DNA from: Phycisphaerae bacterium
GTDB taxonomy: Bacteria; Planctomycetota; Phycisphaerae; UBA1845; UTPLA1
Assembly: GCA_019636475.1 (NCBI GenBank)
Contig: JAHBXN010000002.1
Span: 124,001-188,000, forward strand
Direction of reading: 5' to 3'
DNA: 64,000 nucleotides
Part shown: piece by piece, positions 1 to 9,205 of the stretch
How the letters are laid out: each line of letters begins with the position of its first letter
How positions within the stretch are numbered: position 1 is the first letter of the stretch
Made by a program: the position numbers and the translations under genes
The notes under the pieces: model-generated
The model's database searches: none
What the model was told of the DNA's origin: nothing
The model's input: the letters and a program-made list of their open reading frames with translations, nothing else

Positions 1-546
1 CATCCGGGCGGGCCGCGTGTATTCCTCGATCACATCCGACGGCGCGAACGGCGCCTTGTACTCATAAGGCCAGCTCCGCGTTCGAGGCAGTCCGCCGACA
101 TAGTACGCCACGTCGTGCGTTTCATTGAGCTGACTCGCGCAGTGACCGATCACCATATTGGCCAGGCCGGGAGCCACACCACAGTCAAAGATGACCGTCA
201 CGCCGCGCTCTTTTGCCAGCGCGTCCAGTTCTGTCGGGTCTTCGATCATGAAGGAAATGTCGCACAGCGGTTTGCCACACTCGATCGCGGTGCGCAGCGT
301 CTGAAACCCGAGCGTACTGGGCATTGCGCCGATGACGATATCGAACGGCTCAAGGATTCGGCGGAGATTCTCCACGCCGCTCAAATCGGCGCGGACCGTG
401 CGCAGGTTGGCCACGCCACCGACGCGCGACAGGTTGATTTCGCTGACATCGGCAACCGTGGTGTCGAAGTTCGCGTCAGCAGCGAGATCGCGGGCCATCG
501 CTGAACCCACCAATCCGCATCCCAGCACGATGGCCTTCTTTTTCAT
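1..546 (-). CDS. Saccharopine dehydrogenase-like NAD(P)-binding protein (C-terminus outside window)
   Basis: The reading frame is open from an ATG at 546 to the left edge, giving 182 residues with no stop. The N-terminus is a Rossmann motif, GCGLVGSAMARDL at about residues 9-21, followed by a second strand ending in an acidic residue (VADVSE). A later stretch, FDCGVAPGLANMV, is typical of the saccharopine dehydrogenase / lysine 6-dehydrogenase family. A GAGG ribosome-binding site lies 7 bases before the ATG. Family members oxidise or form saccharopine or related lysine or polyamine intermediates; the substrate cannot be told here. It is divergent from the glycosyltransferase at 716. Confidence 0.85.
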   Translation of the reverse strand, partial: MKKKAIVLGCGLVGSAMARDLAADANFDTTVADVSEINLSRVGGVANLRTVRADLSGVENLRRILEPFDIVIGAMPSTLGFQTLRTAIECGKPLCDISFMIEDPTELDALAKERGVTVIFDCGVAPGLANMVIGHCASQLNETHDVAYYVGGLPRTRSWPYEYKAPFAPSDVIEEYTRPARM

Positions 547-715
547 GGAGAATCCTCTATCACAAAGGCGCCTGGTCCATTGCTCGCCCGCGGCCGAGCT
601 TCCTGCGGCGGTGACTTCGCGGCAACTGCCGGATATAGTAACCCCCGGTTCACCGCGGGCCAGCACGTATGGCCGCACCGCACGCGGTACCCGGCACTCG
701 AGTTGCCAGACCCTC

Positions 716-1963
716 ATGAACCTTGAAATCGCCGTCTATCTCATCGTATTAATCCTCTGGCTGATCGCCGTCGCCCAGGGTGCCATCTCCATCGTCGAGG
801 GCGTTCGTTTTCACCGTTACTTCCGGGATGCAATCGACGATGCACGCAGCCTCTTCGACGCCAACGGCGACTTCAGGTATCAGCCGCCCGCGACGATCAT
901 CATGCCATGTAAAGGAGTGGACGAGAAACTGCACCACACCGTCGAGCTGCTCGCGCGCCAGCACTACCGCGATTATGAGTTGCTCTTCGCTTTTGAGTCG
1001 GAATCGGATCCGGCCTACGCGGCCGTGAAAAACTGGACCGCGAACTGGGACCGCCCGTACAAGCTCATCGTCGCGGGCCTCGCATCCAGACGATCCCAGA
1101 AAATACACAATCTGCTCGCAGCGATGGAATGCGTCGGCGCAGAACGCGACGTGATCGTATTCGTCGATTCGGATGCGGAGCCGGACGTTGACTGGCTCGG
1201 CTTTCTTGTCGCCCCGCTGCAGAACGACCGCGTCGGTGCAGCCACGGGCTATCGCTGGTACAGTGCTGCCGGCGGCATGGCATCCGGAATGCGCTGTCTC
1301 TGGAACGCAGCCACCACCGTCTCACTTCACGACGAGCGCCGCGCATTCTGCTGGGGCGGATCCACCGCCATCCGCCGGGAACGCTTCTACTCGATCGGAA
1401 TGCCGCAATACTGGGACACGGCCCTCTCTGACGATCTGCAGATGACCCGAGCGATACGGGCCGCCGGCCTGCTGATCCACTTCGTCCCGCAGGCGCTGGT
1501 CACCAGCAGTGATGCCACCACGCTCGGCAATTTCATCGCATTCGCCCGACGACAGCTCATCATCGTGCGCGTCGGAACACCCCATCACTGGCGCTGGGCC
1601 CTGTCATTTGTTGTCATATTCGTCGTCGGCGGCGCCGCCTGTCTCGCCGTGGCCATCGCCGCGATGGCCGGCTGGACCTCGTCAACGACGATCGGCTGGA
1701 TCGCCTTTGCTGCCGCAATCTCGCTGGCCTTGCTCGGCGTCGCGCGCGCCTTCATGCGGCAGATCAGCATGAAACTGGTGCTCCGTGAACGGCTGACCCG
1801 CGCCGATTTCTGGTGGGACGTCCTTGGAACCCTCACGATTGCCGGCTCATTGCACCTGCAATTGCTGCTCATGTCCGCGATTTCGCGCCGTTTCGTCTGG
1901 CGGAACATCGAATACGAAATGATGACCCCGGACGATACCCGTGTCGTTCGGCGCCTCGTGTGA
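716..1963 (+). CDS. Membrane GT2/GT21-like glycosyltransferase (ceramide glucosyltransferase / HpnI type)
   Basis: The protein has 415 residues. It has an N-terminal membrane helix (about 4-27), a cytosolic GT-A domain, and three C-terminal membrane helices. Seen motifs are IIMPCKGVDE at the start of the GT domain, the metal/nucleotide motif VDSDAEPD, and an acidic catalytic-type segment, LSDDLQMTRAIRAAG. The order matches ceramide glucosyltransferase-like enzymes, including HpnI, which move a sugar from a nucleotide sugar to a membrane lipid. The classical QxxRW box is not clear; FARRQLIIVRV stands in its place. I chose the ATG at 716 because the hydrophobic segment begins there. There is no good ribosome-binding site. 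The lipid acceptor is unknown. Confidence 0.8.
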   Translation: MNLEIAVYLIVLILWLIAVAQGAISIVEGVRFHRYFRDAIDDARSLFDANGDFRYQPPATIIMPCKGVDEKLHHTVELLARQHYRDYELLFAFESESDPAYAAVKNWTANWDRPYKLIVAGLASRRSQKIHNLLAAMECVGAERDVIVFVDSDAEPDVDWLGFLVAPLQNDRVGAATGYRWYSAAGGMASGMRCLWNAATTVSLHDERRAFCWGGSTAIRRERFYSIGMPQYWDTALSDDLQMTRAIRAAGLLIHFVPQALVTSSDATTLGNFIAFARRQLIIVRVGTPHHWRWALSFVVIFVVGGAACLAVAIAAMAGWTSSTTIGWIAFAAAISLALLGVARAFMRQISMKLVLRERLTRADFWWDVLGTLTIAGSLHLQLLLMSAISRRFVWRNIEYEMMTPDDTRVVRRLV

Positions 1964-2005
1964 AAAAACACGCGACCGCTGACCGCGCAGGAATTGCGCG
2001 ATCGC

Positions 2006-2034
2006 TTGTCAGTACGGCCACCTTGTTCTACAGT
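2006..2034 (+). promoter_or_regulatory. Sigma-70-type promoter for eno
   Basis: TTGTCA at 2006-2011 and TACAGT at 2029-2034 are separated by 17 bases. This places a transcript start about 45 bases before the enolase ATG. It is read by eye only. Confidence 0.5.
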
Positions 2035-2060
2035 CCATTGGTCGGTCGATAATTCCATAA

Positions 2061-3383
<1,323 letters not shown>

Positions 3384-3422
3384 CTCGCCTCAGCCGGCAC
3401 ATGGCGGACGCGGAGCGGCAAC

Positions 3423-4076
3423 TTGCGGACTGAACAGTTCGAACACCCGAAGCTCACGACCCACCAGGCACCGACCAGCCCGCTCGGACATCGGCTGATG
3501 TTCGTCCTGTTCTCGATCGGCGCCTTTGTCCTCTTCGCGCCGATCATCCTTCTGCCGCTAATCAAGGACCATTGTGAACTGCTCGCGCAAGAAGCGCTCC
3601 TCGTGCGCGTCAACCAGGAGTTGGACGCGGAACTCGCACGCCAGGACGCGCTGGTCGAAGCCTTCAAATCCGACGCAACGATCAACGAGCGGCTCGCCGT
3701 ACTCGACCTTCGCTACAATAACCCCGACGAAGAAACCATTCCCGTCCTGCCGCCCGATTTTGCCATCATGCCGAGCGAGAAGGCCGATCAAGCCGTCTTC
3801 CAAAGCGCGCTGAAAATACCCGCCGCATGGCCTGAACGCGTGCGCCGCGCCGAGCAATGGGCCCAGGAGCGCGGACTGATCGACCTGTTTCTCGATCCGA
3901 CGCTCCGCACGGTTTTCCTCCTCATGGCTGCGGGCCTGCTCATCGCGGGATTCGTCCTGTTCGCTCCGAGAATCCAGCCGGAAGCGGCCCGCATCATGTC
4001 GCCCAACGCACCAGGCACAGACGCGCATTCAGGCGGCCGTGCCGCGAAATCCCACCCGCCCATGACCGCCGTCTGA
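3423..4076 (+). CDS. FtsB/DivIC-like membrane coiled-coil protein downstream of eno
   Basis: The protein has 217 residues if it starts at TTG 3423, which has a GGAG site about 7 bases upstream; the next in-frame start is ATG 3498. It has a membrane helix at about 26-48, then a Glu/Ala-rich helical stretch (about 52-85) likely to form a coiled coil. Next comes INERLAVLDLRYNNPDEETI, which resembles the end of the septum-formation initiator domain of FtsB and DivIC. A second membrane helix (about 165-185) lies near the C-terminus and is not usual in FtsB. An eno-ftsB gene order is common in proteobacteria, which supports the call. Sequence identity is low, so the role in division is inference. 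Confidence 0.5.
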   Translation: MRTEQFEHPKLTTHQAPTSPLGHRLMFVLFSIGAFVLFAPIILLPLIKDHCELLAQEALLVRVNQELDAELARQDALVEAFKSDATINERLAVLDLRYNNPDEETIPVLPPDFAIMPSEKADQAVFQSALKIPAAWPERVRRAEQWAQERGLIDLFLDPTLRTVFLLMAAGLLIAGFVLFAPRIQPEAARIMSPNAPGTDAHSGGRAAKSHPPMTAV

Positions 4077-4106
4077 TCATTTACGCTCTGTCGGCCCGCC
4101 CGCGCT

Positions 4107-4135
4107 TGGGCGATCCGCGCGGCTCCGCTAAAATA
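4107..4135 (+). promoter_or_regulatory. Candidate promoter for the ABC-F gene
   Basis: TTGGGC at 4107-4112 and TAAAAT at 4130-4135 are spaced by 17 bases. They lie about 80 bases before the ABC-F start codon. Confidence 0.4.
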
Positions 4136-4215
4136 CGCGTCGGCGATCGGGCGTCTCGAACCTTCCGCCGACATGCGTAAAAAGACCCGTAAAGAGCGAA
4201 TCGCAATCGATCCCG

Positions 4216-6153
4216 ATGTCCGCCATCACACTCCAGAATGTCGTCAAGAGTTTCGCGGGACAGACCGTCCTCGATGACATTAATCTGGCACTCTACAAAG
4301 GCGGAAAAATCGGCCTCGTCGGCGTCAACGGCTCCGGCAAGACCACACTGTTCAAGCTCATCGTCGGGCAGGAACAGCCCGACATCGGCAGCGTCACGCG
4401 CACACGCGGCCTGACCGTCGGATATCTCCCGCAGGAGCCGGACCTTCCACCCGACGCCCGGCTGATTGATGTCGTCGCTGAGGCCGTCGCCGAGCAGCGA
4501 AATCGCGAGAGCGAGTTGCAATCGCTCTCCAGGCAACTCGCCGAAGCCCACGGCAGCCCCGAAGAATCCGCCCTACTCGACCGCTACGATCGGCTCCATG
4601 CCGAGTTTGAAGCGAACGGCGGCTACGGCTACGAAATTCGCATTCGAGAAGTCCTTGGCGGTCTCGGCTTCGCACCGGAGGAATATTACCAGTTGATCGG
4701 CGCGCTCTCAGGCGGCCAGAAATGCCGCGCATCCCTCGCGCGCATGCTGCTGGCCGGCGCGGACATGCTTCTGCTGGACGAGCCCACCAATCATCTCGAC
4801 ATCGACGCCACGCGCTGGCTCGAAAAATACCTGGCCAACTACCCCGGCGGCGCGGTCATCATCTCGCACGATCGATACCTGCTCGATCGCGTCGTCTCGA
4901 AGATTGTCGAAATCGAGGCAAGGCAGGTCACTGTCTATCCAACCAACTACACAAACTATGCCGAAGCAAAACGCATTCGACTGCTCAATGCAGCGCGCGA
5001 ATATGAAAAACAGCAGGAGTGGATCGCCCACCAGAAAGAGTACATCGATCGCGTGCGCTACGCGAAGGACTCCGCCAAGCAGGCCCGCGCCCGCCAGAAG
5101 CTGCTCGCCAACATGGAGGAACGCGGCCAAATCCTCGACAAACCGGAACAACGCAATGCGAAGATGAAGCTCCGGTTCGCCGAGCAGCACAAGGGCGGCG
5201 ACATGGTCGTCCGTGTCGAGAGAGCCTGCAAGGGTTTCGGCGAGATACAGCTCATTCGCGATCTCAATTTCGAAATGACCGTCGGAGAAAAAGTCGGCAT
5301 CATCGGCCCCAACGGTGTCGGGAAGACGACACTCCTCAGGATGCTTCTCGGACAGGCCGCGCCCGACTCCGGACGAGTCCGCCTCTTTGAGAACCTCTCC
5401 GTCGGCTACTACGACCAGGAGCATCGGGATCTCGATCCGGAACTCAGTGTGATCGAAACCGTCCGCCGGGCCCGGCCCGAGGCCAGCGAAGCCGAAGCCC
5501 GCAGCTTCCTCGCTCTCTTTCTCTTTCGCCGGGACGATGTCTTCAAACGCGTTGGAAACCTCTCGGGCGGAGAGCAGTCACGCGTGCTGCTTGCCCGCCT
5601 CGTCTGGCGAAACCCGCAGGTCCTTGTGCTGGACGAGCCGACCAACCACCTCGATATCCAGGCACGCGAAGCCCTCGAAGACGCCCTGCTCGACTACAAC
5701 GGCAGCATTCTCATGGTCAGTCACGATCGTTATTTCCTTGATCGCGTCGCGACGCGGCTACTCGTCCTCAACGCCCGAACCGAGCACGAGATCATCGACG
5801 GCAACTGGACCGATTACGCATCCATCGTCGAGCAGCGTGAAGAGGCACGGCGCATCGAATCGGAACGAAAGAAAGAAGACGCTCGCCGGGCACGGGAAGA
5901 GGCCGAACGACGCTCCGGCGCCAACAAGTCGAAAAAGAGCAAATCAAAATACGCCGCACAGCGAATCGAGGAAATCGAGGAGCAGATCATCGCAAGAGAG
6001 TCCCGGATCAAGCAGATCGAGGAACTTTTCGGCGACCCCGCCATGATGAAGGATACGGCCAGACTAAAGGCGCTTCACCTCGAATACGACGCGCTGCGCG
6101 AGGAACTCACCGAGCTCAATGCAAAATGGGAAGCGGCCGCGGAATCCATGTGA
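4216..6153 (+). CDS. ABC-F family ATPase (Uup/EttA-like ribosome-associated factor)
   Basis: The protein has 645 residues and no membrane segment. It has two ABC domains. The first has Walker A GVNGSGKTTL, signature LSGGQKCR and Walker B LLLDEPTNHLD. The second has GPNGVGKTTL, LSGGEQSR and LVLDEPTNHLD. The linker between them (about 240-320) is charged and helical, like the ABC-F P-site tRNA interaction motif. The C-terminal 90 residues, rich in Lys, Glu and Arg, form a coiled coil as in Uup and related proteins. ABC-F proteins act on ribosomes, easing stalling or giving antibiotic resistance. Which subfamily it belongs to cannot be decided by eye. Confidence 0.93.
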   Translation: MSAITLQNVVKSFAGQTVLDDINLALYKGGKIGLVGVNGSGKTTLFKLIVGQEQPDIGSVTRTRGLTVGYLPQEPDLPPDARLIDVVAEAVAEQRNRESELQSLSRQLAEAHGSPEESALLDRYDRLHAEFEANGGYGYEIRIREVLGGLGFAPEEYYQLIGALSGGQKCRASLARMLLAGADMLLLDEPTNHLDIDATRWLEKYLANYPGGAVIISHDRYLLDRVVSKIVEIEARQVTVYPTNYTNYAEAKRIRLLNAAREYEKQQEWIAHQKEYIDRVRYAKDSAKQARARQKLLANMEERGQILDKPEQRNAKMKLRFAEQHKGGDMVVRVERACKGFGEIQLIRDLNFEMTVGEKVGIIGPNGVGKTTLLRMLLGQAAPDSGRVRLFENLSVGYYDQEHRDLDPELSVIETVRRARPEASEAEARSFLALFLFRRDDVFKRVGNLSGGEQSRVLLARLVWRNPQVLVLDEPTNHLDIQAREALEDALLDYNGSILMVSHDRYFLDRVATRLLVLNARTEHEIIDGNWTDYASIVEQREEARRIESERKKEDARRAREEAERRSGANKSKKSKSKYAAQRIEEIEEQIIARESRIKQIEELFGDPAMMKDTARLKALHLEYDALREELTELNAKWEAAAESM

Positions 6154-6172
6154 CGTGGCCGGGCAGCGAATC

Positions 6173-6514
6173 TCACTGCGCCCGGGACGCCCGGTAGCGA
6201 TACACCTCGACTCGCTCCAGCGTCACCAGCCCCTCCGTCACCATCTCGTCGATATTCGGGAGAAAAGCGTCAATTTTCTCCCGAGCATCCACGATCTCGA
6301 TCACGATCGGCAGGTCCTCGGACAAGCGCAGAATCTTTGCCGTATGCAGCCGGCTGTTGGCGCCGAATCCCATCGGTCCGCGCAAGACCGTCGCGCCGGC
6401 AAGATGCAGTTCGCGTGCCCGAAGAACAATCGCCTCGTACAGCGGGCGCCCCTGCCATTGATCGCTCTCGCCAATGAACACCCGCAACAGGCAGCCTTCT
6501 TCAGGGATTTTCAT
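6173..6514 (-). CDS. DUF190 family protein, partner of CrcB
   Basis: The protein has 113 residues from ATG 6514. The DUF190 pattern is clear: LLRVFIGESD, PLYEAIVLRARELHLAGATVLRGPMGFG, then SEDLPIVIEIVD. The predicted fold is PII-like. The gene starts 4 bases after the stop of crcB on the same strand, and DUF190 genes are often found beside crcB. A role in regulating or supporting fluoride export is therefore likely, but its molecular function is not established. It ends 19 bases from the convergent ABC-F gene. Confidence 0.88.
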   Translation of the reverse strand: MKIPEEGCLLRVFIGESDQWQGRPLYEAIVLRARELHLAGATVLRGPMGFGANSRLHTAKILRLSEDLPIVIEIVDAREKIDAFLPNIDEMVTEGLVTLERVEVYRYRASRAQ

Positions 6515-6518
6515 GATG

Positions 6519-6926
6519 TCACACTCCGATCCATCGCTCGGCAAGTCGGTAGCCGATCCACACCGCCGCGAATCCCGATACAACGCTCAATGCGATGTTC
6601 AACCCGGCGCGTGTCCAGCTTCCGGCATTCACCAGGGAAAAGGTTTCGTAGGCGAATGCCGAGAACGTCGTGAATCCGCCGAGGAATCCAACCAGCACCA
6701 TCACGCGAAATTCCTCACGGATCATCCATCGACCGGATAATGCCGCAACCAGAAAGCCAATGAGAAAACAGCCCGCCACATTCACTACCAGCGTGCCGAA
6801 TGGAAAAATCGCGCTCGTGGATCGCTGCACAGCACCGGCAATCCAATAGCGACAGACCGATCCAACGCCGCCGGCGAAAAAAATGAGCAGGGCTTTGAGT
6901 ACATAAGGCGGTAGCGGGACCATCAT
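6519..6926 (-). CDS. crcB: CrcB/Fluc fluoride channel
   Basis: The protein has 135 residues and four membrane helices. CrcB exports fluoride passively as a dual-topology dimer. Hallmarks are the early GGVGSVCRYW, then FPFGTLVVNVAGCFLIGF containing the conserved Asn, and GFLGGFTTFSAFAYE containing the central Phe box and the TTFS sodium/fluoride motif. The start is the ATG at 6926, the first of a tandem ATGATG; upstream codons lack family similarity. It is the first gene of a two-gene unit with DUF190. No fluoride riboswitch was recognised upstream. Confidence 0.93.
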   Translation of the reverse strand: MMVPLPPYVLKALLIFFAGGVGSVCRYWIAGAVQRSTSAIFPFGTLVVNVAGCFLIGFLVAALSGRWMIREEFRVMVLVGFLGGFTTFSAFAYETFSLVNAGSWTRAGLNIALSVVSGFAAVWIGYRLAERWIGV

Positions 6927-6967
6927 TGCCTCCGCGACTGCGGCGCGAGCTGGGTAAAATGACACGA

Positions 6968-6996
6968 ACGCCTGCAATCCATTAAATCGCAGGCGT
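6968..6996. other. Perfect 8-bp inverted repeat upstream of crcB
   Basis: ACGCCTGC at 6968-6975 pairs with GCAGGCGT at 6989-6996 across a 13-base loop. It sits 42 bases before the crcB start, in the probable mRNA leader or promoter. There is no T-run, so it is not an intrinsic terminator. It could be an operator or an RNA hairpin. Confidence 0.5.
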
Positions 6997-7082
6997 CCGG
7001 GTGCTTCAATCCGAATTCGCCGAAATTGGCTTTTTGCCCCACATCCAGGGGACACGATGCCGCAAGTCAGAACTTCGGCGTC

Positions 7083-8360
7083 TTATTCGTCATCAGACGC
7101 GTTTGCGGCGCGACCGGCCGTGTAGGTTGGCGTCACGACTGGGCGTTCCCGTCGAGACTCCGCTCGGACCGCCGAAAGCGCGTCCACCGAGGTCGACTGA
7201 TGCGGTTTGATCGAACCGGACGATTCGGACTTCGTGGAACTGATTCCGCCGTCAATGGATGGCGCGACAGTCACATCAACGACACGGATGGCCGGCGGTC
7301 CGACAAACTCATCGCACGCCAAGGAAGTGGTTCCATCGTCACCATCCGCGACGGACAATTCCCGCATACCCGCAACCTGTTCCGCCTGATCGTCATGGGT
7401 ATGAGCATCCGCGTTGGATCTCGCCGTTTGTTCACCGATGTCAGCGCCCGTCGCCGACGACGATGCGATCTCGGTCGGCTCCGACAATTCATCCACCGCG
7501 GCGGCATCGGCCACTGCGCACGTCGGTCGTCGAGAGTCTGACGCCGATGCAACAGGTTCCCCGAACGCCGCAACGGCATTTCGAGCCGCCAGGCGCGACA
7601 ACGCCACCTTCGCAGCCGACTCCGTTCGAGCAATTCGCTCAATCCGGTCCACATGATCGTAAGCAGGCTGATAGTCAGGGTTGTACATCAGCGCCTCGCG
7701 AAGCACCTTGGCGGCTGACTCGAAGTCCTTCTCCTCCACCCGGACGACCGCGACATTGAACAGCGCATCCTCGCGGGGGACGACCATCGCGAACTGCTCG
7801 ACCGCCTCCGTCACGCGGCCCTGTCGCGCCAGCGTCACGCCGAGATTCATCCTGGCCCGCTTGAACGAGGGCGACAGCTCAAGCGACTTGCGGAAGCTCG
7901 ATTCGGCCGCGGCGAAGTTGCGGTCCTGCAAATAGACGAATCCGAGATTGTTATGCATCGACGGGATATCACCTTTCACGTTGATTCCCCGTACCAGCGC
8001 GTTGGCAGCATCGTTGAATCGACCCAGCAGGAAATGCACACGACCCAGCCCGTGGTAGGCGCTGGTCATCTGCGGATCGTTCGCGAGCACCTCCTCATAC
8101 TGCTTCAATGCCGCGGGCAGGTTGTTCTGTCGTTCAAGCATGTCGGCCGACGCCATGTGCGTGGATGCGGCGATTCGGACGGAAGGCTCGCCGTTCGAAT
8201 CACCCGCCGAACATCCGGTGCCGGTGACGGTCATCGCACCGGCGAGCGCGATGAGACCAAGTCGATATGCGAATCGGTCGGTCATCATTGCGCGAAGCAT
8301 CCGTGACGCGGCAACCGATGTGTGGCCGCGTTGTGAGTTCATTGAATTCATGGGTATCAT
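7083..8360 (-). CDS. TPR-repeat lipoprotein (TadD-like)
   Basis: The protein has 425 residues from ATG 8360, which overlaps the stop of the upstream gene in ATGA. A hydrophobic segment ends in a lipobox-like GTGCSAG at about residue 50, so it is probably a lipoprotein; a later ATG at about residue 25 would give a more normal signal length. TPR units run from about 75 to 245 (ALKQYEEVLANDP, AYHGLGRVHFLLGRF, NNLGFVYLQDRNFAAA, RMNLGVTLARQG). The C-terminal 170 residues are low-complexity, rich in Ser, Ala and Asp. Its coupling to the CpaD/OmpA-like lipoprotein gene and its TPR domain recall TadD of Flp pilus loci, but no pilus ATPase is nearby. Confidence 0.75.
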   Translation of the reverse strand: MIPMNSMNSQRGHTSVAASRMLRAMMTDRFAYRLGLIALAGAMTVTGTGCSAGDSNGEPSVRIAASTHMASADMLERQNNLPAALKQYEEVLANDPQMTSAYHGLGRVHFLLGRFNDAANALVRGINVKGDIPSMHNNLGFVYLQDRNFAAAESSFRKSLELSPSFKRARMNLGVTLARQGRVTEAVEQFAMVVPREDALFNVAVVRVEEKDFESAAKVLREALMYNPDYQPAYDHVDRIERIARTESAAKVALSRLAARNAVAAFGEPVASASDSRRPTCAVADAAAVDELSEPTEIASSSATGADIGEQTARSNADAHTHDDQAEQVAGMRELSVADGDDGTTSLACDEFVGPPAIRVVDVTVAPSIDGGISSTKSESSGSIKPHQSTSVDALSAVRAESRRERPVVTPTYTAGRAANASDDE

Positions 8361-8896
8361 CCCCCGTTCGGTGAGACGGATCCGCCGGCTCCACTCAGCT
8401 TATAGGCCGTGCCGCGAGGCTCCGGCTGCTTGGCGACAGCCTGACCGCCGGTCGATTCCGATGCCGACATACCTCGACCTCCGGGTAGGCCGAGAACGAC
8501 ATTGATCTCTTTGCCCGTCTGACAGGCCTTCGCCAGATAACTTCGGGCGACGGCGAGCCGGGCTTCAATCAGTTCTTCGTTACAAAGTGCCGTCTGATAA
8601 TTCAGCGTCCCTCCTTCTTCAGACAACAACTCGGCATATCGCGCCAATCTCACTTCGCCTGTCCCGGATAATTGAACGGAGTGCGGGACAAAATGGATAT
8701 CGGACAGGCTGCAATCAGCAATCATGCCTTGATCGTTGTGATACGCAAAGTACTCCGACAGCTCGCTTTGACGCTGCCAGTCGCCGGATGGCGGCATGTT
8801 CATCGATGTCGGCTCCTCCGGTTGGATGCAGCCCAAGCCGATGACAGACACGCCGATCCACATGCCGAAGCGCAGGATTCGGTCTGCGGCAATCAT
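8357..8896 (-). CDS. Putative lipoprotein with OmpA/CpaD-like C-terminal region
   Basis: The protein has 179 residues from ATG 8896 (a TTG at 8899 is also possible; AGGAG lies upstream). The signal sequence ends in a lipobox, VIGLGCIQ. The middle part, with DIHFVPHSVQLSGTGEVRL followed by a Tyr/Leu-rich helix and LIEARLAVARSYL, resembles the spacing of OmpA-like peptidoglycan-binding domains and the CpaD family of pilus lipoproteins. This similarity is weak. It is translationally coupled to the TPR lipoprotein, so the two products probably act together at the outer membrane. Confidence 0.6.
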   Translation of the reverse strand: MIAADRILRFGMWIGVSVIGLGCIQPEEPTSMNMPPSGDWQRQSELSEYFAYHNDQGMIADCSLSDIHFVPHSVQLSGTGEVRLARYAELLSEEGGTLNYQTALCNEELIEARLAVARSYLAKACQTGKEINVVLGLPGGRGMSASESTGGQAVAKQPEPRGTAYKLSGAGGSVSPNGG

Positions 8897-9205
8897 CAAT
8901 CACGACTCCTCGCCGAGCGGAATAAGTGAATTTCCGACCCGCCCCGGACTTCATGAATGCCAGGTGCGCGCCGCCGGTCGCCGGTTTCCGCCCCTCGCCG
9001 GCTCCGAATTCAGTTGTCATCAAGAGTCGCGCCGACTGGTCGTCGGCGTCTGGGTAAGCCGGCCAAATCATAAGATATGTTCGGGTCGGGCGCTTTGGAT
9101 AATCAGAAACAGTGGAACGAATTCAACATTCGGCGCCGAAGGAAGATAGGATTATGGGTGGCGCGCCGCAGGCTATCGCCGCTGTGCCGGAGTTCATCGA
9201 GATTA
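8897..9205. other. Intergenic region without a recognised gene
   Basis: This 309-base stretch lies between the lipoprotein start and the end of the cysteine-repeat gene, both on the minus strand. It should hold the promoter for the lipoprotein pair; an AT-rich TATGAT on the minus strand at 9067-9072 is the only candidate -10. No terminator with a T-run was seen. Confidence 0.4.

Noticed and set aside
332-715. N-terminal extension of the glycosyltransferase
   Set aside because: These codons overlap the divergent dehydrogenase gene and show no family similarity; the first membrane helix begins at 716.
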